This document shows, piece by piece, positions 43,167 to 50,995 of a DNA stretch of 64,000 bases (its first letter is position 1; each line of letters opens with the position of its first letter). Origin of the DNA: Cladocopium goreaui. Taxonomy: Eukaryota; Sar; Dinophyceae; Suessiales; Symbiodiniaceae. Position numbers and translations under genes: made by a program. Location: positions 27,594 to 91,593 of the forward strand of contig CAMXCT020002645.1 in the NCBI GenBank assembly GCA_947184155.2. The letters are read 5' to 3'. The notes under the pieces were generated by a model, which saw only the letters and a list, made by a program, of their open reading frames with translations, had not been told where the DNA came from and did no database searches.

Positions 43167-44959
43167 GTGTATATATATGCATATCATCATGACTGATTGG
43201 GCTGAATCATCAACCAGAAATGCTTGGTGAAAAAATGCATCTCTCCTCAGGTATTGTCGGCCAGTCAGGTCGTTCAAATCACGATCACTGGATGCAAAAG
43301 ATGGGGATGGGACAGTAATTAAAATCAGATGGTTGTTTCATTCGTAGATGTCTTCTCTAGAACTGTATATTCAAAGACTCTGATTTTAACCAACAAGTCA
43401 TGTTTGATTTCTGGGTTTGTCTGAAATCTGGCACCGCATTCCATCCAGTTGTTTATCATCATGTTCCCTATCATGTTTGCTTTATATTCCATTGAAGTAC
43501 CATTGTATATACATTATATATATATATATATTATATTATATTATATATTATATATATGTATGTCTTATATCATATATATATATATTATTATGTATGTATA
43601 AATTATATTATATTATATTGTATTATATTATTATTATATATATATATATTATATTATATTATATTGTATTGTATTATATTCTATTATATTATATTATATT
43701 ATATTATATTATATTATATATATATATGTGGTATATTAAAATAGCATATAAACGCCTGTTTTTCTTTCGTGAATGCCAAGGCCCAGGCAGAGGCCGGTAC
43801 CGAAGGCACCGAAGCTTCAGGAAGCCAATGTCCTCCCCAGGGGCCGTGGGGGTTGATGTTACGAGCGGTGGCCCCCCTCTTAGGTTCTAAAAAATGGTGA
43901 TTTTATCTTCAGGAAATGGTGATTAAAGCAAGGAACATCGCGGATTTATAATTAGTTGATTTATTGTTAGCTAGCTTATGTTTGATGGGTTACAAACCCC
44001 ATTAAGTATATAGTTACCAAAATATGTACCGTAAACCCTGGTGAAATTGGAGTTGTGTTTACCAACTTAGCGATTCCGAACTGGGGGGCACTACCTTGTC
44101 GGGATGTGATGCGAACGTTTGGCTGAAAATATCTGAATATTATATCACCAAGCCACTTGAAGTCACCATGAAGTGTTAGTTATAACTGGTTGGTGGTTTC
44201 AACCCCTCTGAAAAATATGAAAGTCAGCTGGGGTGATTATTCTCAATATATCTGGGTAAATTATAATATTTCACTAACTTGAATTAAGGCCATTTGGGGA
44301 TGATTTCCCTTATTAACCATGATTCCCAGTGAGGTCGCAGTGAGGCCGTTATAATTTACCCAGAATATATGGAAAAATAAAACATATTCCAAACCACCAA
44401 CCAGATAGTGTCCTTACTCTTCACAAATTACATCACCAAACGTGTACACCTCCCAGGGTTTGGGCCCGGACGTTTCGGGAGCATCTCCAATAGGAGCAAA
44501 ATAACAACGACAATTTCAACCACCAGGAGGCTTTATTGGCTATATTAGCCCCATTATATCCCCATATTTTGATATATTTTGTGGATAATTCATGTTGAAT
44601 CCCAATGATTCCCCATTTTTGATGATAAATCCGCAGGTGCGAACCCAGTCTTCAGGACCGTTCGAACCCCAGGTTCTTTGCCTGGCGGCGCCTTGCTTGT
44701 TGGCAAGGCATTGCCAAATCCATACGCATGCCTGGGGCAACCGCAAAAAATTGGGAACGAGGACACCTAAAGAATCCAGCTTCTGAGCATTTGGGCCATC
44801 CACTTTTTGACGATTTATCCATTGTTCAGTATCGTACTGGCCCCAAAAAGGTAGAAATAGTCAATAGTGATTTATCACTAGTTCCGTGGGATTTTACTTG
44901 TCTATCTTGTTCAGGGGTTGCCATATGTGTTTGAACCCAAGAGAACAATACAACAATAT

Positions 44960-45018
<59 letters not shown>

Positions 45019-48000
45019 CCAAAAAAAAACAGCAACAACAACAACCACGACAACAACAACGACAACAACAACAACAACCACGACAACAACAACAACAACA
45101 ACAACAACCATCACAACCACAACGGCAACGACGACGACAGCAACGACCGCAACGACCGCAACGAGAACGAGAACGAGAACGTCAACGACAACGGCAACCA
45201 AAACGACAACGTCAACGACAACGACAGCAACAGCAACAACAGCTTACAAGTGAAAGTTCGGAACGAGGCGTCCCATGTGCCCCTCAACAACCCCTGCATT
45301 CTTTGTGTTTGTTAACCCCGGAAAATACCATTGACTCATGATAGTTGTGGATGTTCACTACTATGGCGGGGAAAAGATGGGAAATGAGTCATTGGACTGT
45401 CAGGGAACCCTATGAATGGCTTTGGCTTCAAGCCTTCTTGGGTTGGGAAGCATCCAACTCGGAATACCCATAGCGTTGCCACCAAGTCAGGCGGCACGGG
45501 CCTGTCTTGTAGCCGCCTCTTCTCCAGGGTCCCATCTTTCCCTGGCTCTCGCGGTTCATCCTGTACATGTTCAACCGGAATGATGATCAAGGGTCCATGA
45601 AAGTTGGGATGGCGAAAAAATGTGGTAGAACTCGATAAATTCTCACATGAAGTATGGTCGTTGAAAAAGAGGTTTTCGTTCATTCTGTTTAGTTTGCTCT
45701 CTACCAATTCAGGTGTTGCGGAGGCCCGATGTTCTGGTCGATCATTGAACTGTCAACCGGTGGCTGGAGTTGGTCGTCTAGAATTTTGCAGATACTCAGG
45801 TCGCACTGCTCCCTTGAATATCTATGCTGGTTGGCGGTTTTAACCACTTTGAAAAATATGAAAGTCAATGGGAAGGATTATCGCATATAATTCCAAATCA
45901 CCAAACAATGGTCCATATGGTCAATATATGGTGGGTGGTTTGGTTCAGCAACCAGTTTATTTTTATTCCCAATATATGGAAAATAAAAAAATCGTCCAAA
46001 CCACCAACCAGTATGGGATTCCGAAACACCGAGCCTACCAACCATTGACCATTGTTTGAAACTTGCAGTGGTTCCAAATCTTCAAAGATGCCAAAAAAAA
46101 ACGAAACCCATTAAAACATCATTAAAAAAAAATCCGTATAGATCAAACAACTTTTCAAACCATTCAAGATCAATCCAAATAGCTACACACAGGATGGTGC
46201 CCCCAAGTGATGTTTGTTGGTTTATAAACCCCATTAACTAGTTCGTTATATCTGCCATAAACCATAGTGAAATGGGAGTTATGTGAACCCCAACTTAGCG
46301 ATTTGCCTCACTGGGGCACCACCATATTTTTTCCAAGTATGTTCAAGTGAATGGGGGATACCTATAAATGGATATACTATATACTATATGGATAAACCAT
46401 AGTATGTGCACCCCATATTAGCTAACTATGGAAAATCACCATGTTTAATGGGTAAATCCACTATTTCTATGGCCATGTTCAATAGCTATGTTAGTTTACC
46501 AGAGGGTAACATTTTTTTCGTGGAAACTATGGAAAATCACCATTTTTGATTAGTAAATCCACGATTTCTATGGCCATGTTCAATAGCTATGTTAGTTTAC
46601 CAGAGGGTAAATCACACCACGATTTCTATGGCCATGTTCAATAGCTACAAGGTGGTGCCCCCCAGTTATAACTTCGTTTATAATCCCATTAACTATAAAT
46701 ATATCACCTATAAACCATAGTTATTGAAGTTATAAACCAAGTTAGCTATCTAGGGGGCCCTTCAATAGCTTTTTGTATGTTCACTTTGTGGAGAAACCGG
46801 CGAGCGCTCCTGCCGTTGATAATCCTGCGTCATGGCGCGGATCGAAGCATAGGACCTGATAGGATCTTTCTTCGAAAGGAAGTGATGGAAGGTTCAAGCC
46901 GAAAAATACCTTGGTTGATGGGTTCTTATAGGGAATTTTATGGGTTTATCACCAATCAACCAGTTATACCTGGCTTTAAATAATGGGTTTATAACCCATC
47001 AACCAGTTGTACCTGGCTTTAAATAATGGGTTTATAACCCATCAACCAGTTATACCTGGCTTTAAATAATGGGTTTATAACCAATCAACCAGTCATACCG
47101 TTATACCCGGGTTTATTATTACTATATTACTAACTAATAATTACCAATCACTATTGTTATATACTACCCGGGTTTAACGAGACTTATGAACTAACCCAGG
47201 GAAAGCGGGACGTAAAACCATGGTGGAGAAACATCGGAGAATCATCCCATTCCTGGTTGAAAAATGCTTGAAGATAAACATGTTTGGTGTACCCTCTGGT
47301 TGTGTCAAAATAGCTATGGAAAATGACCATTAATAGTGGATTTTCCCATTGAAAATAGTGATTTCCATAGTTATGTTAGTTTACCAGAGGGTAAACATGT
47401 TTGGTGTACCCCAAAATCCATGGTGTATCATTTTCCTTCTGAAAATGACCAGTTTGACTAGTTCGGGATATCCCCAATTCTTGGACATACCCACAGATCA
47501 TCAACTGGCTGGTGGTGCAATAACCATCTTGAAAAATGATGGACTTCGTCAATGGGAAGGATTATTCCCAACTGAATGGAAAGTCATAAAATTCATGGTT
47601 GAAACCAAAAATCAGTTGAAATAGTTGAAGCCACCAACCACAGAAGATGATTACACCCCCCATGGAGAATCCTGGCTTTTGATGCCATGTCCCATCTCCA
47701 AGTTTTGATGCTCCTCTGTGTGCACACTCTCCACATTTCATGGTAGTGTTAAGTCCATCAGCCATCACAGTTAATCAATTTCATCAACGGATCATAACAG
47801 CCAGTGTATCTAGCCATTCTCTAGGTCTAGTAGTTAAGTTTGAATTTTCTTCAACAGTTCCATTCGATTCGCTTGTAAAAAGCAGCTACTTTGCACCACA
47901 TCGCCCGGAACCCTGCTAAGCAGCACGTCAAAAAAGGACATGAGGAGACCTCTATTTTGCGAAATTTCTGCAAATGGGCCTTCCCTTAAAAAATCCAGAT

Positions 48001-48826
48001 CTAACGTCTTCATGGTCATTGCTTGGGTCGGAAGGGACATTTTGCACGCCAGGATTTTACTCTCAAATATTCTCAAATATACTGTAAGGGGGTTCCTGCC
48101 ATTTTTCCACCAATTTTGGGAGTTGCTCTGCATCAGTTTCATCAAGATGGTGAAACTTGTCCTTGACGCACTATCTGGAAATGTCAGACACAGGTGTGTT
48201 TGAAGCCCCTGCCCAGCCGGCCAACCTAGCCATCGCTTTGATCCATCCTAAACATTCGTAAAGTGTGACCAGAAATTGTGGACCCAGCAAGGGAAGCAAA
48301 CAGGATGAGAACATGTGAACATGTGGGTATGGGTCAATACCTATACATACCATTTTTAGTGGGATGAACATCCATAAATCCCAGCTATTTTGATGTTCAC
48401 CAGGGGTACCAGGGTTTTGACCCATCCCCATGTGGGAAACCAGCACTTATTTGTTTTGCAGGGGGGGTTATACTGCCAATCATTGATCATGAAGAATTCT
48501 GCCATGCCACATCTACACAATCTACACCGCAAAAACGTTTTTTTTGGATAATAGAATGAACCATGCTTAACCAACATCGCGGCAAAACCATCAACAGCAA
48601 ACAAACACATAGGTAAAGACAGCTAGATATCAACGAATAAGCACAATAAATGCAGATAGATGGATAGATTCCCTTGGGTAATCAACAGATTGGCAATGGA
48701 AAATCTATGGAAAAAAAACAAACTATCATTTCGAGATGATGTTCCCACTAAACCCTCCATTTCGTTTGATGAGCTGGCGGCATGGCCTCCGTTGTCCCAG
48801 GTGGCTTCGGTCTTGGCTTGGCGCGC
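36257..48826 (-). CDS. Gene U model: multi-exon protein of unknown function, incomplete
   Basis: Best exons, minus strand: 48,826-48,749, 48,170-48,083, 46,855-46,798, 45,805-45,705, 44,731-44,645, 42,232-42,150, 39,404-39,350, 36,896-36,772, 36,397-36,257 (stop). Several linking exons are missing or unresolved (45.5, 43.8, 40.2 and 39.05 kb), so this may be one gene or two. Introns are 0.4-3 kb and hold most of the family A-E elements. No domain identified. Confidence 0.3.
36772..36896 (-). CDS. Gene U, internal exon (125 nt)
   Basis: Acceptor GACCGCAG, donor TTTG|GTGAGA (near-perfect consensus). Open as PKIHLAKAFECAIQPLG then QHVLGICPDGAKLQVQVS then QHSDSL. Looks like a compact alpha/beta segment. 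Family not recognised. Confidence 0.6.
38200..38260. mobile_element. Family A element, right half only
   Basis: Contains GGTGATTTTCCATAGGTATG and ends GTTTACCAGAGGGTA. Left end absent. Confidence 0.6.
38357..38449. mobile_element. Family E element, left part
   Basis: GCAATGTGAGGCCCCCG, then ACTATGGTTTATGGTATTTA. Right end missing. Confidence 0.6.
39350..39404 (-). CDS. Gene U, small exon candidate
   Basis: Between TAACCCCAG and GAG|GTGCAC, open as HRDIAKMNSLQKRRMDL. The plus strand is also open across this island, so confidence is limited. Confidence 0.35.
39405..40680. other. Stretch with one weak exon candidate
   Basis: A minus-strand frame near 40,165-40,260 reads MERGPPVWRWGNPVQAAVVV and continues EDPVPLKKT, but borders are not clear. 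Otherwise nothing seen. Confidence 0.25.
40689..40863. mobile_element. Family A element, copy 8, expanded by a 10-bp tandem repeat
   Basis: Starts TACCCTCTGTCTGGTAAACC and ends GTTTATTGGAGGGTA. The right arm contains about seven head-to-tail copies of TAGCTATGTA (40,768-40,845), a multiplication of the element's own TAGCTATGTTAG segment. Confidence 0.8.
41538..41695. mobile_element. Family A element, copy 9, degenerate
   Basis: Contains AACATGGTGATTTTCCATAG twice (about 41,614 and 41,648) and ends TTTACCAGGCCGGGTA. Internal duplication of the right arm. Confidence 0.6.
42150..42232 (-). CDS. Gene U, exon (83 nt)
   Basis: Acceptor GACACTTGCAG, donor TCA|GTTAGG. Open as PTLWDLFVNDNRLGTSQ then HVLGRIPTIC. 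Good composition for coding and canonical borders. No family recognised. Confidence 0.5.
42233..43740. repeat. AT and ACATAT microsatellites with an open plus-strand patch
   Basis: Microsatellite at 42,386-42,402, 42,930-42,948, 43,090-43,175 (ATATAC) and 43,505-43,735 (TATAT/TATTA). A plus-strand patch at 42,499-42,567 reads VPSAGYGPAPFGYAVQPS and ends in a stop. It is the only plus-strand block resembling an exon and I do not call it a gene. Confidence 0.7.
43775..43890 (-). CDS. Gene U, exon candidate (frame unresolved)
   Basis: GC-rich island. Minus frames read NINPHGPWGGHWLPEASV or TSTPTAPGEDIGFLKLRC, and the plus strand is open too. Likely exon by composition, but frame and borders are undecided. 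Confidence 0.3.
43975..44095. mobile_element. Family E element, reverse orientation, degenerate
   Basis: ACAAACCCCATTAAGTATA, then CTTAGCGATTCCGAACTGG and GGGGCACTA. Confidence 0.5.
44185..44406. mobile_element. Family B element, copy 5, interrupted by a family C element
   Basis: Left part ACTGGTTGGTGGTTTCAACC, right part TTCCAAACCACCAACCAGAT. Split at AATATA by the 114-bp element at 44,251-44,364. Confidence 0.85.
44251..44364. mobile_element. Family C inverted-repeat element nested in family B, with 5-bp target duplication
   Basis: Perfect 16-bp ends TCTGGGTAAATTATAA and TTATAATTTACCCAGA. Flanked by ATATA at 44,246-44,250 and 44,365-44,369. Removing element plus one ATATA restores the CAATATATGG seen in other family B copies. 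Confidence 0.9.
44645..44731 (-). CDS. Gene U, exon (29 codons, phase 0-0)
   Basis: Acceptor GGTTGCCCCAG, donor TGG|GTTCGC, 87 nt. Reads ACVWIWQCLANKQGAARQRT then WGSNGPEDW. Trp-rich and GC-richer than its flanks. Not recognised. Confidence 0.55.
44953..45240. repeat. (CAA)n array with CGA/ACG variants
   Basis: About 290 bp of CAA, CGA and CAG triplets. Translates to poly-Asn/Thr/Gln on plus and poly-Val/Leu/Cys on minus. Lies between exon candidates of gene U, so probably intronic. Confidence 0.92.
45470..45580 (-). CDS. Gene U, exon candidate (two frames open)
   Basis: After GTACAG at about 45,563 two minus frames are open: MNRESQGKMGPWRRGGY and DEPREPGKDGTLEKRRLQ. Composition favours an exon; the frame is not settled. 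Confidence 0.35.
45705..45805 (-). CDS. Gene U, exon (101 nt)
   Basis: Acceptor GGGAGCAG, donor AATTG|GTAGAG. Open as CDLSICKILDDQLQPPVD then SSMIDQNIGPPQHLN. Clearly protein-like and with a strong donor. Family not recognised. Confidence 0.6.
45826..46012. mobile_element. Family B element, copy 6, enlarged
   Basis: GCTGGTTGGCGGTTTT at the left and CAAACCACCAACCAGTAT at the right. About 80 bp longer than other copies through a partial internal repetition (AATATATGG occurs twice). Confidence 0.75.
46194..46323. mobile_element. Family E element, variant
   Basis: GGTGCCCCCAAGTGATG at the left, CCTCACTGGGGCACCACC at the right, interior ATAAACCATAGTGAAATGG. Confidence 0.6.
46411..46507. mobile_element. 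Family A element, copy 10
   Basis: AACTATGGAAAATCACCATG, then AGCTATGTTAGTTTACCAGA and GGGTA. Left terminus eroded. Confidence 0.7.
46519..46609. mobile_element. Family A element, copy 11
   Basis: Near repeat of copy 10, sharing TCTATGGCCATGTTCAATAG. A further fragment of the same segment follows at 46,619-46,645, so this is a local tandem-like amplification. Confidence 0.7.
46649..46760. mobile_element. Family E element, variant
   Basis: AAGGTGGTGCCCCCCAGTTA at the left, TAGGGGGCCC at the right, interior ATAAACCATAGTTATTGAAG. Confidence 0.55.
46798..46855 (-). CDS. Gene U, small exon
   Basis: Acceptor CCTATCAG, donor CCG|GTTTCT. Open as SYASIRAMTQDYQRQERSP. Short but with good borders and basic/polar composition. 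Confidence 0.45.
46925..47102. repeat. 43-bp tandem repeat, about 4 copies
   Basis: Unit made of TAATGGGTTTATAACCCATC, AACCAGTTATACCTGGCTTT and AAA. GGGTTTATAACCC and CCAGTTATACCTGG are small inverted repeats inside each unit. Confidence 0.85.
47290..47393. mobile_element. Family A element, copy 12
   Basis: TACCCTCTGGTTGTGTC at the left, ATAGTTATGTTAGTTTACCA then GAGGGTA at the right. Confidence 0.75.
47505..47643. mobile_element. Family B element, copy 7, diverged
   Basis: CTGGCTGGTGGTGCAATAACC at the left, AAGCCACCAACCACAG at the right. Confidence 0.6.
48083..48170 (-). CDS. Gene U, exon (88 nt)
   Basis: After CCAGATAG, open as CVKDKFHHLDETDAEQLPKL then VEKWQEPPY, donor ACA|GTATAT. Strongly helical and amphipathic. 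A second frame of the same strand is open over a longer stretch (47.83-48.15 kb) but has the less protein-like sequence. Confidence 0.5.
48320..48435. mobile_element. Family D element, copy 3, inverted
   Basis: GTGGGTATGGGTCAATACC at the left, GGTTTTGACCCATCCCCATG at the right. Interior is the reverse of copies 1 and 2. Confidence 0.65.
48749..48826 (-). CDS. Gene U, exon (26 codons, phase 0-0)
   Basis: Acceptor GTTTCCCACAG, donor TTA|GTGGGA, 78 nt. Reads ARQAKTEATWDNGGHAASSS then NEMEGL. GC-rich island. Most upstream exon found for gene U; the gene start was not identified. Confidence 0.5.
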
Positions 48827-48839
48827 CTGTGGGAAACCC

Positions 48840-49422
48840 TGGCACAACTACCATGACTGGGGATGGCTTGTAGATGTTTATAGTTTTTAATCCCTTCAAC
48901 CTAATATTAACAGATATTAAACGTCTGGTCCCCCCCACTCCCCCCGAAATAATACGACCTAGGGATTTAATTCTTATAAGGGGGTATTTAAGATTCGGGT
49001 GAGAGGCTGGCCCATAATATTAAATTCAAAAATTCATAAAACTAAAATGTATCCCCGTTGACATTTCCCGGGAGACCTTGTGCAAGCTACTTGTAGGTAT
49101 GAACCTGGGGCCCCCCATTTTGAACCTACAAAAAGCCATTCACATGACCTAAAAACCACCTACAAAATGCAAACCCTCCCATCCATATGTGCCAAGATAC
49201 GCTCACTACAAAATGCAATCTCGAAAAAATGGATTGCCATTTTGCGAATGTATTTCTGACAACAAGATTTCGCTACACGCATTTTGTAGCAGAATTCACT
49301 TGTCAATTGTTTTGGGACTCTTGAAAAGTCAATGTGCATTTTGTAGCTTGGCTGTGTTTGGTCGGCTTTCCTTTTTTTCTCACAGCTCTGTGACGCAAAT
49401 GTCCCACAGTCACAAGCCAGAA
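48840..49422. other. Intergenic stretch between genes W and U
   Basis: No exon. Holds CATTTTGTAG twice on minus (about 49,161 and 49,207) and twice on plus (49,280 and 49,337), bracketing about 180 bp. Confidence 0.5.
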
Positions 49423-49728
49423 CTATAGCTCTTTGCTGTCTAGCTCATACGGGTGACTGAACCTCTCCCTTTGTTTCAGACAAAGCTGGCACAGTTTGAA
49501 CGCTGTAAAATTCACATCCTTGTGCTGGCAAGTTCTGTACAAATGGTAGCTGCGGCCAGCTCGAGTCAAATATATTTCATCAGGAAGCTTCGCTTTGCAA
49601 ATCTCTTTGACATTTTCATTCTTGAGGCTGACCTTGCTGAAGCACAAACACACCATTGCCGTCAGGAATGATCCCAAAGCTGCGCCCAGCAAAAACGTGA
49701 AGAAAAGCACCAACATGAAGTCTTCCAT
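49423..49728 (-). CDS. Gene W: small membrane protein with C-terminal Cys/His module (101 aa)
   Basis: Single-exon frame. I chose the ATG at 49,728 (MEDFMLVLFF); upstream in-frame sequence starts only at GTG. Residues about 4-30 (LVLFFTFLLGAALGSFLTAM) form one membrane segment. The C-terminal half reads EIYLTRAGRSYHLYRTCQ, then LCQLCLKQ: Tyr-Leu-Thr-Arg, His, Cys, and Cys-x2-Cys, a small putative metal-binding or disulfide module that I recall in many dinoflagellate proteins of unknown function (from memory, not searched). Stop TAG at 49,423. Lies between genes X and U on the same strand. Probably a short integral membrane protein; role unknown. Confidence 0.6.
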   Translation of the reverse strand: MEDFMLVLFFTFLLGAALGSFLTAMVCLCFSKVSLKNENVKEICKAKLPDEIYLTRAGRSYHLYRTCQHKDVNFTAFKLCQLCLKQRERFSHPYELDSKEL

Positions 49729-49804
49729 GGCGAACAGAGATGAGATTCTAAGCGGTTCCTGCACGTTCAATTTGAACAAACAATTTCTGAGGCAGGCGCT
49801 CACT

Positions 49805-50796
49805 CTGACAATTTGATTTCACCCAAATTTTATATGCCCATCTTGTTTCAAACAAAAAGTTCACCCAGGAGCACCCTGGATTCCAACAGAGGCAGCCACT
49901 GAATCAAAATGAAAATGAAAATTTGTCACAGTATGCTCCTACAAAATCAACTGTTCAAACTTAGATATCTACAAAATGAAATGCATGACGCTCACACATC
50001 TCAGCACTCTTTCACCCGTCCGCCTGTGGCGTCCCACAGCCTCTTCCTCCCTCATGCCATTATTTGGCTTGTTCTATTCTCAACAATTTTTCACATGTTG
50101 AGAGAGCATAGTTGTTCTATGCTAAATCATGCTGATTGTTTTTTCACTCAGCTATTGCAAAGCAAAATTCCAGTGTTCAAATTAATGATAACCATTTCGA
50201 AATGGAGTAACCGTGCACCTTATCCAAATACAAAGTTTTGTCTGCTTTAAGATGACTACAAAATGTCAGAACACCTGGAAGTACCTACAAAATGAACGGC
50301 TTGTGGACACGGCAGTGTGGACACGGCAGCAAAACATCCAATCCCTTGAAACAGCAACAGCATTCCAGAACTACAATGCTTTCAAACCATGTGACTGGAT
50401 ACGTTGCCACAGATGGTCCAGACGGTTCCCCTACCTAAATCTCAAATTAATGTTGCAAAGATCATAGCCTTGGGCTGCTGATCCTTCGCATTGACACTGT
50501 CAGTCAAGCAGAAACAAAGTCTGCAGACACTGTCACGAGCAGCAGCAGGCTAAAACGAGTCAATAGCTCTGAGCCAGCCATTCTGTAGAGAAAAATGGAA
50601 ATCAATGAAAATCATCTACGTGCAGTTTGGTTCTTTTTTGATTCTGAATTTATAGTAAGGATCAGCAAGGATCAGTAAGGTGTGTTTTTATGTGTTTTTG
50701 GTGATGGTGTTTGAAGTCACATCATGTGCGCTGGCTCTGAAGAGGAACACGGGCTACACATCAGCAGGCCTCGGCAGCCTCCATGAACTTGTCGTC
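49805..50796. other. Intergenic stretch between genes X and W
   Basis: No convincing exon. Three minus-strand CATTTTGTAG motifs (about 49,970, 50,257 and 50,286), which might mark unrecognised short exons. Confidence 0.4.
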
Positions 50797-50995
50797 TCAC
50801 TTGTCATCGGTCTGGTGCTCATCTTTGGATTTGCTTGGATTGGACGAGGCAATTGCAGCATAATCCAAGATATCCTTGATCAGTCGCAGCCACCCTTTGC
50901 GAAAAGGATCCTTTGCCTGCAACTTCTTCTTGATCGCAGAAATGTGTTTGAAAACAACCTTGCCATATGCCTCTGCAGCACGAGGGTGGCGATAC
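50797..50995 (-). CDS. Gene X, terminal exon E16 (stop TGA)
   Basis: After GCAAGCCTCAG, open as YRHPRAAEAYGKVVFKH, ISAIKKKLQAKDPFRKGW, LRLIKDILDYAAIASS, then a charged tail (KSKDEHQTDDK) and TGA. Basic amphipathic helices fit a C-terminal helical segment. Confidence 0.6.

Noticed and set aside
47834..48145. Minus-strand frame of 103 codons
   Set aside because: Part of it lies in a different frame from the convincing exon at 48,083-48,170, and the rest has intron-like composition.
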